From PRDV01 sp963710865 (lineage in GTDB: Bacteria > Babelota > Babeliae > Babelales > Babelaceae): DNA of 64,000 nucleotides. Shown here piece after piece: positions 36,582 to 46,044 of the stretch. A program made the position numbers and the translations under genes. Where the stretch lies: assembly GCA_963710865.1 (NCBI GenBank), contig CAVQBR010000002.1, positions 1,674,001 to 1,738,000 of the forward strand, in the 5' to 3' direction. Position 1 is the first letter of the stretch, and the number at the start of each line of letters is the position of its first letter. The notes under the pieces were generated by a model that worked only from the letters and a program-made list of their open reading frames with translations, did no database searches and was not told the DNA's origin.

Positions 36582-38678
36582 ATGGATTACCTACCAATGA
36601 TGAGATCTCTCTCACTAAGCGTAGCCCTGAGCGTACCCACGCTGCACGGGATGCTAGAAGTTACTACAAGTAGTGAAGAAGTATCTGCACAGTTACAGAC
36701 TAGGGGATACACGCCGTTGCATAGAGCGGCCTATTTCGGTCGTGTTGATATAATTGAAGATTTGATTGCAGCAGCTGGTCCAGAGACTAATGCTTTAGTG
36801 CAGGCAAAAAATTATAGAGGCTCTACGCCTCTACATGTAGCTGCAGAGTGTGGCCATGTAACAGCAGTTGAAGCTTTGATTGCCCATCATCCATCTCTCG
36901 TTAACACACAAGATAATGACGGTTGTACACCGCTTGCTTATGCCGCCGCAAATGATCATACCGACATCCTGTTGTACTTAATTGCACGTGGCGCAAATAA
37001 ATATCTGATCAACAAACGAGGGCTTTTGCCATTTCACAGAGCAACGCAAAATGGTCATCTCGGTGCCATGAAGATTCTTTTGCCTAGTAAATATATGTGC
37101 TCAGAAGAAGAATACTTTGATTTTTGGTCTCGGGCAATGACTTGTTCGGTTGAAAGCGGTAAAGTAGAAGCACTCGCCTTTGTTATGAATATGGAGCCAG
37201 AAACAGGTACACGAGGAGTTACTCCATTGATGCTTGCCGCATCATATGGCAAGGTGCCATTGATGCATTGGTGTCTTGAGCAAAAAGGTGTTCTGATTAA
37301 CGAAGTAGACATGAATGGTAAATGTGCCTTGCATCACTCTGCCCGTCATGGCCATGCAGGAGCCGTTAGATTCCTTCTTGAACGAGATCCTGAACTGGTG
37401 AAAAAAAGGGATAACCATGGCGATACCCCGTTGCATGATGCAGCCGAGGGTGGTCATAGGGAAGTTATAGAGCTTTTACTTCAATATAATGCAGAAATAG
37501 ACGCACACGGTATCCCGGGATGGACGCCTCTTCAAAGAGCCGCATACAATGGGCACACGCAAGCTCTCCAAGAACTCATTAACAGGAGGGCATCTCTTAC
37601 GATAACAGATAAATATAAATGTACAGCCTTGCACCTTGCTGCTTTTCGTGGGCAGAAAGATTGTGTTGAGCTTTTATTAGCAGCAAACGCTGATATTGAG
37701 GCGAAAGACTCATTGCAGCGTACCCCATTGCTGTGTGCCGCGCAAGGTGGCCATCTTGAAGTAATTAAACGTTTACTGCGGCATGGTGCAGATATCAAGC
37801 AGCAAACAAATGATGGAAATGCACTTATGATGGCAGTCGTACGCAATCACGTAGAGGTTATGCAGTACCTCATTGATAATACAGCAGTAGAATTAACAAG
37901 TTGCAACACTCATTTCGCTGGTACAGTACCGATCCACGTTGCTGCCGCAGAATTTGGGATTTACGAAGCATCCAGCTTCTTGATTAAAAGGGGCGGTTCT
38001 CTCGATACACAGACCAGTGACGGTCGAACAATACTGCATTATGCGGCAACCGATGTAATCAATCGGGGGATTGAGAAACATGGGGTTGTCAGGCTTTTAG
38101 TGCGAGCTGGAGCGGACATGCTGTGCACTGATAATGCAGGAGTTACACCGCTCGATGTATTAAAACTATCTGAGCGGTTTCCAACAGCTAAAAGCTATTT
38201 TCAAAATCGCTCATCATATCTTTCTGGAAAGCTGAAGCCTGAGGATAATCTGGATTCAGTGTTTTCTGTCGCAGCTGACCTTCTTGATATTCCTGTTCTC
38301 GAAGCACTGCGAGATCAATTGGGCGAACGATTGTCTACATGGCGCGATTTGAGCGGAAGGAACTTGCTCATGGCTGCAATTAATATAAATGATCTCGATG
38401 GGATAGACTGGCTTTTAGGCCTAAGGATATGCGATCTGAGTCACAAAGATACGAGTAAACAGGACGCACTCTGGCTTGCACTCAACAGCACACGATTTAA
38501 AAATCACACCACAAGGCTAGCCCTGGTTAATAAGCTTCTTGAAGCTGGGGCTGTGGTAACTGAGGGCCATCTGATTGATGAAGCAAGTTATTGCCATTTC
38601 GAACTGCTTATGAGGCTCCTCGTAACATATCGATATAAGCAACGACCTGCACAAGAGAGATTGAGTCTGTTCAAATAA
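36582..38678 (+). CDS. Exported ankyrin-repeat protein, class A head (array gene 13)
   Basis: The 698-residue protein has a class A signal peptide (MDYLPMMRSLSLSVALSVPT) and an altered junction, VSAQLQTRGYTPLHRAAYFG instead of LPVQLRHRG. It is a close pair with the next gene, sharing LLPSKYMCSEEEYFDFWSRA-like residues near 180 and the VKKRDNHGDTPLHDAAEGGH repeat. About 14 ankyrin repeats precede the C-terminal module, which ends ERLSLFK. The C-terminal 100 residues match gene 12 almost exactly, and the two genes share their short downstream spacer too. Ribosome site TTTAGGAGAAGAA. The promoter part of the leader is truncated (TTATTTAAAATTAAAG), so it may depend on upstream transcription. Confidence 0.9.
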   Translation: MDYLPMMRSLSLSVALSVPTLHGMLEVTTSSEEVSAQLQTRGYTPLHRAAYFGRVDIIEDLIAAAGPETNALVQAKNYRGSTPLHVAAECGHVTAVEALIAHHPSLVNTQDNDGCTPLAYAAANDHTDILLYLIARGANKYLINKRGLLPFHRATQNGHLGAMKILLPSKYMCSEEEYFDFWSRAMTCSVESGKVEALAFVMNMEPETGTRGVTPLMLAASYGKVPLMHWCLEQKGVLINEVDMNGKCALHHSARHGHAGAVRFLLERDPELVKKRDNHGDTPLHDAAEGGHREVIELLLQYNAEIDAHGIPGWTPLQRAAYNGHTQALQELINRRASLTITDKYKCTALHLAAFRGQKDCVELLLAANADIEAKDSLQRTPLLCAAQGGHLEVIKRLLRHGADIKQQTNDGNALMMAVVRNHVEVMQYLIDNTAVELTSCNTHFAGTVPIHVAAAEFGIYEASSFLIKRGGSLDTQTSDGRTILHYAATDVINRGIEKHGVVRLLVRAGADMLCTDNAGVTPLDVLKLSERFPTAKSYFQNRSSYLSGKLKPEDNLDSVFSVAADLLDIPVLEALRDQLGERLSTWRDLSGRNLLMAAININDLDGIDWLLGLRICDLSHKDTSKQDALWLALNSTRFKNHTTRLALVNKLLEAGAVVTEGHLIDEASYCHFELLMRLLVTYRYKQRPAQERLSLFK

Positions 38679-38786
38679 GCCAACCGACTTCTTTAAGAAG
38701 CTCGATTGTAAGCAGCCAATCTTCTTCGCAACAAGTTATTTGTTAGTATTAAAATTAAAGAGTTTTCAAATAACTGAGGAAAAGAA

Positions 38787-40880
38787 ATGAATTACCTACC
38801 AATGATGAGAGCTCTCTTACTAAGCGTAGCCCTGATCGTACCTGCGCTGCACGGGATGCTAGAAGTTACTACAAGTAGCGAAGAAGTATCTGCACAGTTA
38901 CGAAGTAGGGGGTATACGCCGTTGCATAGAGCTGCCTATTTCGGTCGTGTTGATATAATTGAAGATTTGATTGCAGCAGCTGGTCGAGAAACTAATACTT
39001 TAGTACAGGCAAAAAATTATAGCGGCTCTACCCCTCTACATGTAGCTGCAGAGCAGGGCCATGTAAGAGTAGTTAAGGCTTTGATTGACCATCATCCATC
39101 TCTCGTTAACATACAAGATAATGACGGTTGCACACCACTTCATTATGCCGCCGCAAATGGTCATACCGGCGTCCTGTTGTGCTTAATTGTACATGGTGCA
39201 AATAAATATCTGGCCAACAAACGAGGGCTTTTGCCATTTCATAGAGCAACACAACATGGTCATCTCGGTGCCATGAAGATTCTTTTGCCTAGTAAATACA
39301 AGTACAGAGAACAAAAATACTTTGATTTTTGGTCTCGGGCAATGACTTGTTCGGTTGAAGGTGGGAAAATAGAAGCACTCGCCGTTGTTATGAATATGCG
39401 GCCAGAAAAAGGTACAGGAGGAGTTACTCCATTGATGCTTGCCGCATCATATGGCAAGGTGCCATTGATGCATTGGTGCCTTGAGCAAGAAGGTGTTCTG
39501 ATTGACGAAGTAGACAGAGATGGTAAATGTGCCTTGCATTATGCTGCCCGTCATGGCCAGGCAGGAGCAGTTAGATTCCTTCTTGAACGAGATCCTGAAC
39601 TGGTGAAAAAAAGGGATAACCATGGCGATACCCCGTTGCATGAGGCAGCCGAGGGTGGGCATAGGGAAGTTATAGAGCTTTTACTTCAATATAATGCAGA
39701 AATAAACGCACACGGCGCCCGGGGATGGACGCCACTCCAAAGAGCCGCATTCACTGGGCACACGCAAGCTCTCCAAGAACTCATTAACAGGGGGGCATCT
39801 CTTACGATAACAGATAAATGTAAATGTACAGCCTTGCACCTTGCTGCTGTTCGTGGGCAGAAAGATTGTGTTGAGCTTTTATTAGCAGCAAACGCTGATA
39901 TCGAGGCGAAAGACTCATTGCAGCGTACCCCATTGCTATGCGCCGCCCTAGGTGGCCATCTTGAAATAATTAAACGTTTACTGCGGCTTGGTGCAGATAT
40001 CAAGCAGCAAACCAATGATGGAAATGCACTTATGATGGCAGTCGTACGCAATCACGTAGAGGTTATGCAGTACCTCATTGATAATACGGCAGTAGAATTA
40101 ACAAGTTGCAACACTTATTTCTCTGGTGCAGTGCCGGTCCTCTTTGCTGCCGCAAAATTTGGGAATTGCGAAGCATCCCGCTTCTTGATTAAAAAGGGGG
40201 CTGCTCTTGATGTTCAGCTTACTGATGGTCGAACGGTTCTACATTGCGCAGCTCAAAAGTGTGCGGATGGACTTGAATACCATGGGGTTGTCAGGCTTTT
40301 AGTGCGAGCTGCAGCGGACATGCTGCGCACTAATAATGCAGGAGTTACACCGCTCGATATATTAAAACTATCTGAGCGATTTCCAACAGCTAAAGACTAC
40401 TTTCAAAATCGCCGATCATATCTTTCTGGACGGCTGAGGCCTGAAGATAATCTGGATTCAGTGTTTTCTGTCGCAGTTGACCTTCTTGATATTCCTGTTC
40501 TCGAAGCACTGAGAGACCAATTGGGCGAACGATTGTCGCGCAACTTGAGCAAAGCAAAGAACTTGCTCATGGTTGCAATTGCCATGCATGACTTCGAAGG
40601 AATTGACTGGCTTTTAGACCAGGGGATATGCGATATGACTCACAAAGTTGGTGATGAATACGATGCACTCGGACTTGCACTCGAAAGGACAAGTTCCAGA
40701 AATAACATCACAAGACTATCGCTAGTTAATAAGCTCCTTAGAGCTGGGGCTGTAGTAGCTGAGGGCCATCTGATTGATGAAGCAAAAAGAAGTGACGACG
40801 GTGAAGTGCTCATGAAGCTTCTGCTAACGTACCGATATAGTCAGCAGCCTGTACAAGAGAGATTGTGTCTGTTCAAGTAA
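38787..40880 (+). CDS. Exported ankyrin-repeat protein, class A head (array gene 14)
   Basis: The 697-residue sister of gene 13 begins MNYLPMMRALLLSVALIVPA and carries the same VSAQLRSRGYTPLHRAAYFG junction. It stays close to gene 13 until about residue 500. The last 130 residues diverge (LSRNLSKAKNLLMVAIAMHD, then QGICDMTHKVGDEYDALGLA) and end in ERLCLFK. The spacer before it copies the one after gene 12 (AAGAAGCTCGATTGTAAGCA). About 14 ankyrin repeats are present. Ribosome site GAGGAAAAGAA, with a TAGTAT -10 candidate at 38744-38749. Predicted exported partner-binding protein; target unknown. Confidence 0.9.
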   Translation: MNYLPMMRALLLSVALIVPALHGMLEVTTSSEEVSAQLRSRGYTPLHRAAYFGRVDIIEDLIAAAGRETNTLVQAKNYSGSTPLHVAAEQGHVRVVKALIDHHPSLVNIQDNDGCTPLHYAAANGHTGVLLCLIVHGANKYLANKRGLLPFHRATQHGHLGAMKILLPSKYKYREQKYFDFWSRAMTCSVEGGKIEALAVVMNMRPEKGTGGVTPLMLAASYGKVPLMHWCLEQEGVLIDEVDRDGKCALHYAARHGQAGAVRFLLERDPELVKKRDNHGDTPLHEAAEGGHREVIELLLQYNAEINAHGARGWTPLQRAAFTGHTQALQELINRGASLTITDKCKCTALHLAAVRGQKDCVELLLAANADIEAKDSLQRTPLLCAALGGHLEIIKRLLRLGADIKQQTNDGNALMMAVVRNHVEVMQYLIDNTAVELTSCNTYFSGAVPVLFAAAKFGNCEASRFLIKKGAALDVQLTDGRTVLHCAAQKCADGLEYHGVVRLLVRAAADMLRTNNAGVTPLDILKLSERFPTAKDYFQNRRSYLSGRLRPEDNLDSVFSVAVDLLDIPVLEALRDQLGERLSRNLSKAKNLLMVAIAMHDFEGIDWLLDQGICDMTHKVGDEYDALGLALERTSSRNNITRLSLVNKLLRAGAVVAEGHLIDEAKRSDDGEVLMKLLLTYRYSQQPVQERLCLFK

Positions 40881-41063
40881 CACACGAACCAGCTCGAGTT
40901 CCGTTGCCAATAGAGGAAAGGAAACAAGCATTTTATTCGATTGTGTAGGGGTCAAGGATCCTGACTACGTTTCTTAACTTATAGATTAATCAGCACTTAG
41001 AGGGTTTAACTACAACGATTGTTTAGCAAAGGACCTATACCCTTCGTTTAGAGTTGTGCAGGT

Positions 41064-41091
41064 TTTACAAATGCTCAAGTCTTGATATAAT
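41064..41091 (+). promoter_or_regulatory. Class B ankyrin promoter (array gene 15)
   Basis: TTTACA (41064-41069), 16 bases, TATAAT (41086-41091), with the TTTAAATTAATAAAG follow-up typical of class B. Confidence 0.8.
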
Positions 41092-41131
41092 TTAAATTAA
41101 TAAAGTTTCCAAAACCTAGAAAAGGACTCGT

Positions 41132-43360
41132 ATGACCTGGCGAACCATAAAAATAGTAGGTATAAGTGTAGTACTGCTCATACCGGCTCTGCAGGGAATG
41201 CAAAAAATTGATGACGAATCATTGCCTGTACAAGCTCGGCATAGGGGATACACGCCACTCCATGTAGCCGTCAATTTAGGTGATAGAGAACAGATCACTC
41301 GTTTAATTGCAGATGGTGCCGCGGTGGATGCAAGAAGTGTAAGTGGGTATACACCCTTACATATCGCTGCAGAAAAGGGCGATGTAGGCACTGTTGAACT
41401 TTTGATTACTGAGCCCGAGAAAATTACAAGCAGCCCTTGGCTCTTGGCTTATCAGGCGATCACCACTGGGCTTTCCACGGTCGACATACGAGATAACTCT
41501 GATGTTACACCCCTTGCTTGTGCTGCTGCAAATGGCCATACCGATGTCATTGAATGCTTAATTGACTATGGAGCAAATATATGTCTCACAGATAAGCAAG
41601 GATATTTTCCATTTCATCGGGCAACCCAAAATGGTCATCTCGAAGCCATGAGATTGCTTCTTCCTGATTTTCAATTCGAGCAGGCAGGTGATCTAGAACC
41701 TATGCCTTTAGCTGAAGGCTCCAATGATGCTGAAGAATTTAGTGCATTTTGTTGGACTGCACTAGAGTGCGCAGTGCAAAGCGGAAAGACAGAGGTGCTT
41801 GCCTTTGTTATGAAGTTAATCGAAGGACATCGTGTTAACCTCGAGCACCGTGGCAATGGAGTTACACCTTTCTTGCTAGCGGCAGAATATGGTCACATAC
41901 ATTTGCTCCGATGGCTTTTTGATGCAGACATGAATTGTATCTATGATCGAGATAAACATGGCGCTACAGCACTGCACCATGCTGCACAGTATGGACAGAC
42001 AGAGGCTGCACAGTTCATTCTCGAAAGAGATCCCGAAAAGATCAATGAAATCACTAAGTTAACCTACAATTATCATAGGCATAGTTTATATACCGCCTTG
42101 CATGAAGCAGCATACAATGGCCATAGCAAAACTATAGCGCTTTTACTTTCCTACGGGGCAGATACAGAATCCAGAGATTTCCATGGTTCGACAGCGCTGC
42201 ACCTAGCTGCAATGTATGGGCACACGCAAGCCCTCAAGCTTCTTCTAAGCTCTGGCGCATCTGTCGCAGCGATCGATCGTTTTGAGCGCACTCCTTTACA
42301 CCTGGCAGCAGCAAAAGGCCATACAGCCTGCGTTGAGACTCTCTTAGCATACGAGGCGGACATTGAGGCGAAAGCAAAAGAGAATCGTACCCCTCTTCAT
42401 GTAGCGGCTGAAACAGGTCGGCTTGAAGTTATTAAATGTTTAGTAAAAAATGGTGCGGATATCTCTAAACAGTCAGCCCTTGGAACGCCACTCATGCATG
42501 CAATCAGAAACGAACATGTAGACGTGATAACGTACTTTATCCTCAATACATCTGCTGAATTAACTGCTTATAGCAAGAGCTTTCAAGACACAGTACCACT
42601 TTTATTTATTGCGGCAGAGGAAAGAAAATCTGAATCCGTTCGCTGCTTACTTGCCAATGGAATCTCAGTTCACACACCGCTCAATAATGGTCGAACGGTG
42701 CTTCATCGCTACACTCATTGCTACAGCCCAACTGACCTCCCTCCAAAGTCTCGAGACAGACACTTAGCAATCCACTCTTTACTGATGCGAGCTGGTGGGG
42801 ACATGTTGTGCCCGGATAATGCAGGAGTTACTCCTCTTGATACATTGAAGCTTCCTGCATATCAATTTACCGCAGCAAAAAAGTACTATCAAAATCGCCC
42901 GTTGTATCTCAAGGGACAGCTCGGCAAAGACGACACCCTCGATGCTGTTTTTTCACAAGCAGCAGAAGTTCGCATTGATATTCCTGTTCTTGTGGGGCTC
43001 AAAGACCAATTGAACGATCGATTGGTTCACCATCGATGGAAAGGGGGGAAGAATTTGTTGATGGTAGCTCTTGCAATAAATGATCTTGATGGAATTACTC
43101 AGATTTTAGATCAGAAGATATGCGCTATTACGGACGTAGATGACGAAAATCATGATGCACTTTGGTATGCAATGAACACCAAAAAGTTATCCATAATAAA
43201 TGGGCTACTTGAAGCTGGGGCAACAGTGACAAATAAACACGTAGCTCGAGCTGCATCCTTTGAGCCGGAAAAAGAAGTTCACGAAATGCTTTTGAGGCTC
43301 CTAGCAGTCTATAGGTATAGTCAGCGGCCTGTTCATGAGAGGGTGAGCCTTTTCAAGTAA
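41132..43360 (+). CDS. Exported ankyrin-repeat protein, class B head (array gene 15)
   Basis: The 742-residue protein (MTWRTIKIVGISVVLLIPAL) is the third member of the gene 9/10 subgroup, with the insert LLPDFQFEQAGDLEPMPLAE and the C-terminal form YYQNRPLYLKGQLGKDDTLD, which is nearly identical to gene 9 in both protein and DNA around 42890-43100. Ankyrin repeats are well formed (GSTALHLAAMYGHTQALKLL; RTPLHLAAAKGHTACVETLL). The tail is ERVSLFK. It has its own strong promoter and an AGAAAAGGACTCGT ribosome site. Export and partner binding are inferred. Confidence 0.9.
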   Translation: MTWRTIKIVGISVVLLIPALQGMQKIDDESLPVQARHRGYTPLHVAVNLGDREQITRLIADGAAVDARSVSGYTPLHIAAEKGDVGTVELLITEPEKITSSPWLLAYQAITTGLSTVDIRDNSDVTPLACAAANGHTDVIECLIDYGANICLTDKQGYFPFHRATQNGHLEAMRLLLPDFQFEQAGDLEPMPLAEGSNDAEEFSAFCWTALECAVQSGKTEVLAFVMKLIEGHRVNLEHRGNGVTPFLLAAEYGHIHLLRWLFDADMNCIYDRDKHGATALHHAAQYGQTEAAQFILERDPEKINEITKLTYNYHRHSLYTALHEAAYNGHSKTIALLLSYGADTESRDFHGSTALHLAAMYGHTQALKLLLSSGASVAAIDRFERTPLHLAAAKGHTACVETLLAYEADIEAKAKENRTPLHVAAETGRLEVIKCLVKNGADISKQSALGTPLMHAIRNEHVDVITYFILNTSAELTAYSKSFQDTVPLLFIAAEERKSESVRCLLANGISVHTPLNNGRTVLHRYTHCYSPTDLPPKSRDRHLAIHSLLMRAGGDMLCPDNAGVTPLDTLKLPAYQFTAAKKYYQNRPLYLKGQLGKDDTLDAVFSQAAEVRIDIPVLVGLKDQLNDRLVHHRWKGGKNLLMVALAINDLDGITQILDQKICAITDVDDENHDALWYAMNTKKLSIINGLLEAGATVTNKHVARAASFEPEKEVHEMLLRLLAVYRYSQRPVHERVSLFK

Positions 43361-43488
43361 GTTAGCGGAATACTCGCAATACGAGGTTCTCAGATGGTGC
43401 TTCATTTTTTGGGCACGAAAAATTTATCAGAGAAGCAGATTTTGTTTTAAATTGATAGGATTAAAACCAAAAACCAAGCGGGCTTGAA
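43361..43488. repeat. Class B leader repeat, copy 3, lacking the -10
   Basis: Matches the leaders at 29122 and 34143, but AGATTTTG is joined directly to TTTTAAATTGATA, deleting the bases that form TACGAT/TATTAT in the other copies. No gene is seen. Confidence 0.75.
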
Positions 43489-45807
43489 ATGCAAACTATA
43501 AAGACATTCGTTATAAGTTTAGTGCTGTTCGTACCCGCCCTGAGCGGGATGCGAGCAATTGAGAAGACTGATGAATCATTGCCTGTAGACGCACGTCACA
43601 GGGGCTATACACCGCTGCATGTAGCAGCGTATTTGGGGAACGTAGCACAAATTTCAGAGTTACTTGCATCGGTGGAGTGCCCTTTGAGCGCAGCAGCTCA
43701 TAAAAAGGGCAGTGTTGGAGTTGATGGTTTGGTATGTGCAAAAAGCATTAATGGATGTACGCCCTTACATGTAGCTGCAGAGCAGGGACAGCTAAGAGCA
43801 GTTAAAGTTTTGATTGCCCATAATCAATCCTTAGTCAACATGCAGGATACTGCTGGTCTTACACCGCTCGCTTATGCTGCCACAAATGGTCATACCGAGG
43901 TCATTAAATGCTTAATTGCACATGGTGCAAATAAATATCTAACCAGTAAAAGGGCTACGCCATTGTACAGAGCTGCTCAGCAAGAAAGCGAAGAGCAAGC
44001 TAGAGTTTTAATTGACAATTATATACAAGATTCCTTAACCAGCAAACGAGGATATCTGCCCTTTCATAGGGCTGGGCAAAATGGTCATCTAGAAGCCATG
44101 AAGCTGCTTCAGCCTGATGAGCACACCTGTGGGAAAAGTGGATATAAGCTGGCATGCTATCTAGCAATACCTTGCGCCATCGAAAGTGGCAAACCAGAGA
44201 TACTTGCCTTTATTATGCAAATGATAGCAGGACAGCGTGATCTACAAATGGAACACAAGATCCGCGCGTGGAGCAATGGAGTTACGCCCTTAATGCTTGC
44301 TGCATCCTATGGTCATGTATCATTGATGCAGTTGTGTCTTTCTCAAAAAGATGCTCATCCTGGCCAAGGAGACATCCCTGGTGCTTGTGCCTTGCATTTT
44401 GCGGCTCGATATGGGCATACAGCAGCTGTTAGATTCCTTCTTGAAACAGATGCCGAACTGGTCAAGCTCAAAACGCATACTCAGGTTTCTGCTTTGCACG
44501 AAGCGGCAGAAGGCGGTCATTGTAAAGTCATAGAGCTTTTACTTGATCATAACGCTGAAATAGACGGGCAAGATAAATCGGGTGCGACTCCCCTTGCTAA
44601 CGCTGCAAAAAACGGACACGTGCAAGCTCTTGCACTACTTATAAGTAGGGGGGCATCTCTTACAGTGACCGACTCTAGTAGGCGCACCCCCTTGCACAAA
44701 GCAGCTGCAAATGGCCGGAAAGATTGTGTTGAGGTTTTGATACACAACAACGCTGATATCGAGGCCGAAGACTCAAGGAAGATGACACCTCTGCTTTGCG
44801 CAGCTAACTACGGTCAACTTGAAATAATTAAATGTCTACTACGGCACGGTGCAAATATCAAACAGCAAGCGGACGATGGAAATGCAGTTATATTAGCGCT
44901 CAAACACAACGACGAAATTATACGCCACCTGATCGAAAATACGAACGTAGAATTAGCGAGTTGCAGCAGTTGGTTCCCAGATAGAGTACCTGTGCTCTTC
45001 CATGCTGTAAAAATGCAGCATTTCAAAGCAGCGAGCTTCTTGCTTAAAAAGGGAGCTGCTCTTGATACTCAGCTTACCGATGGTCGAACGGTTATGCACT
45101 GTGCAGCTCAAAATTGTGTGTATGGGCTTAAATACCATGGGGTTCTCAGGCTTTTGGTGCGAGCTGGGGGCAACATGCTCCTCCCTGATAGCGAAGGGGC
45201 TACTCCTCTCGATGCATTAGGTGAAGCACAGCAGGAAGGTAAGAAGCTTTACACTCATCAGTTACCAGGTTTTAAAAATTACTTTCAAAATCGCTCGTTG
45301 TATCTTGCCGGAAAGCTGGGTAAAGAAGATACCCTTGATTCTGTTGTTAATGTAGCAGCGGACTTTCTCGACATCCCCGTTCTCAAAGCCTTTAAGGATC
45401 AACTAGAAGATAGGTTGATTCAGTGGCGTGACAGTGCAGACAAACAATTTACGAATTCAATGATAACGAGCCGCAATAAGAACTTGCTCATGGTTGCAAT
45501 TACCATGCACGATCTCGATGGAATAGACTGGCTTTTAGATCAGAAAATATGCAACATGAGCCATAGAGATTACAATGGGTACGATGCACTCTGGTTTGCA
45601 ATCGACAGCACAGCGTTAGAAAATAGCTTCACAAAGCTATCCGTAGTTAATAAGCTCCTTGAAGCTGGGGCTGTAGTAACCGAGACTCATCTCACTTGTG
45701 CAGCAAATAAAAACCAGGCAAAAGTCGACGAACTGCTTATGAGGCTTCTGGTAACGTATCGATACAGTCGGCGACCTATACATCAGAGATTGAGTCTATT
45801 CAAGTAA
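43489..45807 (+). CDS. Exported ankyrin-repeat protein, class B head (array gene 16)
   Basis: At 772 residues this is the longest array protein. The head (MQTIKTFVISLVLFVPALSG plus SVECPLSAAAHKKGSVGVDG) matches gene 12. The body matches genes 6 and 7 and includes their extra unit (KRATPLYRAAQQESEEQARV) and the repeat AAKNGHVQALALLISRGASL, where a run of six A keeps the frame that gene 6 has lost. The C-terminal module has a longer insert (DSADKQFTNSMITSRNKNLL) and ends QRLSLFK. The upstream leader lacks a -10, so transcription may come from the gene before it, 128 bases upstream. Three-way mosaicism is evident. Confidence 0.9.
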   Translation: MQTIKTFVISLVLFVPALSGMRAIEKTDESLPVDARHRGYTPLHVAAYLGNVAQISELLASVECPLSAAAHKKGSVGVDGLVCAKSINGCTPLHVAAEQGQLRAVKVLIAHNQSLVNMQDTAGLTPLAYAATNGHTEVIKCLIAHGANKYLTSKRATPLYRAAQQESEEQARVLIDNYIQDSLTSKRGYLPFHRAGQNGHLEAMKLLQPDEHTCGKSGYKLACYLAIPCAIESGKPEILAFIMQMIAGQRDLQMEHKIRAWSNGVTPLMLAASYGHVSLMQLCLSQKDAHPGQGDIPGACALHFAARYGHTAAVRFLLETDAELVKLKTHTQVSALHEAAEGGHCKVIELLLDHNAEIDGQDKSGATPLANAAKNGHVQALALLISRGASLTVTDSSRRTPLHKAAANGRKDCVEVLIHNNADIEAEDSRKMTPLLCAANYGQLEIIKCLLRHGANIKQQADDGNAVILALKHNDEIIRHLIENTNVELASCSSWFPDRVPVLFHAVKMQHFKAASFLLKKGAALDTQLTDGRTVMHCAAQNCVYGLKYHGVLRLLVRAGGNMLLPDSEGATPLDALGEAQQEGKKLYTHQLPGFKNYFQNRSLYLAGKLGKEDTLDSVVNVAADFLDIPVLKAFKDQLEDRLIQWRDSADKQFTNSMITSRNKNLLMVAITMHDLDGIDWLLDQKICNMSHRDYNGYDALWFAIDSTALENSFTKLSVVNKLLEAGAVVTETHLTCAANKNQAKVDELLMRLLVTYRYSRRPIHQRLSLFK

Positions 45808-46044
45808 CAGCTTGTGCATCAGATCGGCAGCCATTGACCGATGAGCAAATTCTTGTAAAGAGGGTGAGATTTGGGACAATTGGCACGGCAAATACGATGA
45901 TCCTTATCCGGTAATTCCTCGCTAAGATCGAGCAAACTCGAGCCTTTCGTTGAATACAGCAAGAGTTCGTGGATGTGCTCAAAATTCACATAATAAAATT
46001 GAAAATTTTGTTATCATTTAAATATATAAACGAAAGGGATCGCT
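45808..46044. other. Spacer between array genes 16 and 17
   Basis: This 237-base gap contains the GTTGAATACAGCAAGAG and TGCTCAAAATTCACA elements seen again at 50590-50640 and 53070-53100, and ends in a weak -10 (TATCAT, 46012-46017). No gene is supported. Confidence 0.55.

Noticed and set aside
45834..45920. Short frame ending in IWDNWHGKYDDPYPVIPR before a stop
   Set aside because: It looks protein-like but is only about 24 codons after a stop, has no start or ribosome site, and matches nothing I know; too little to call a remnant.
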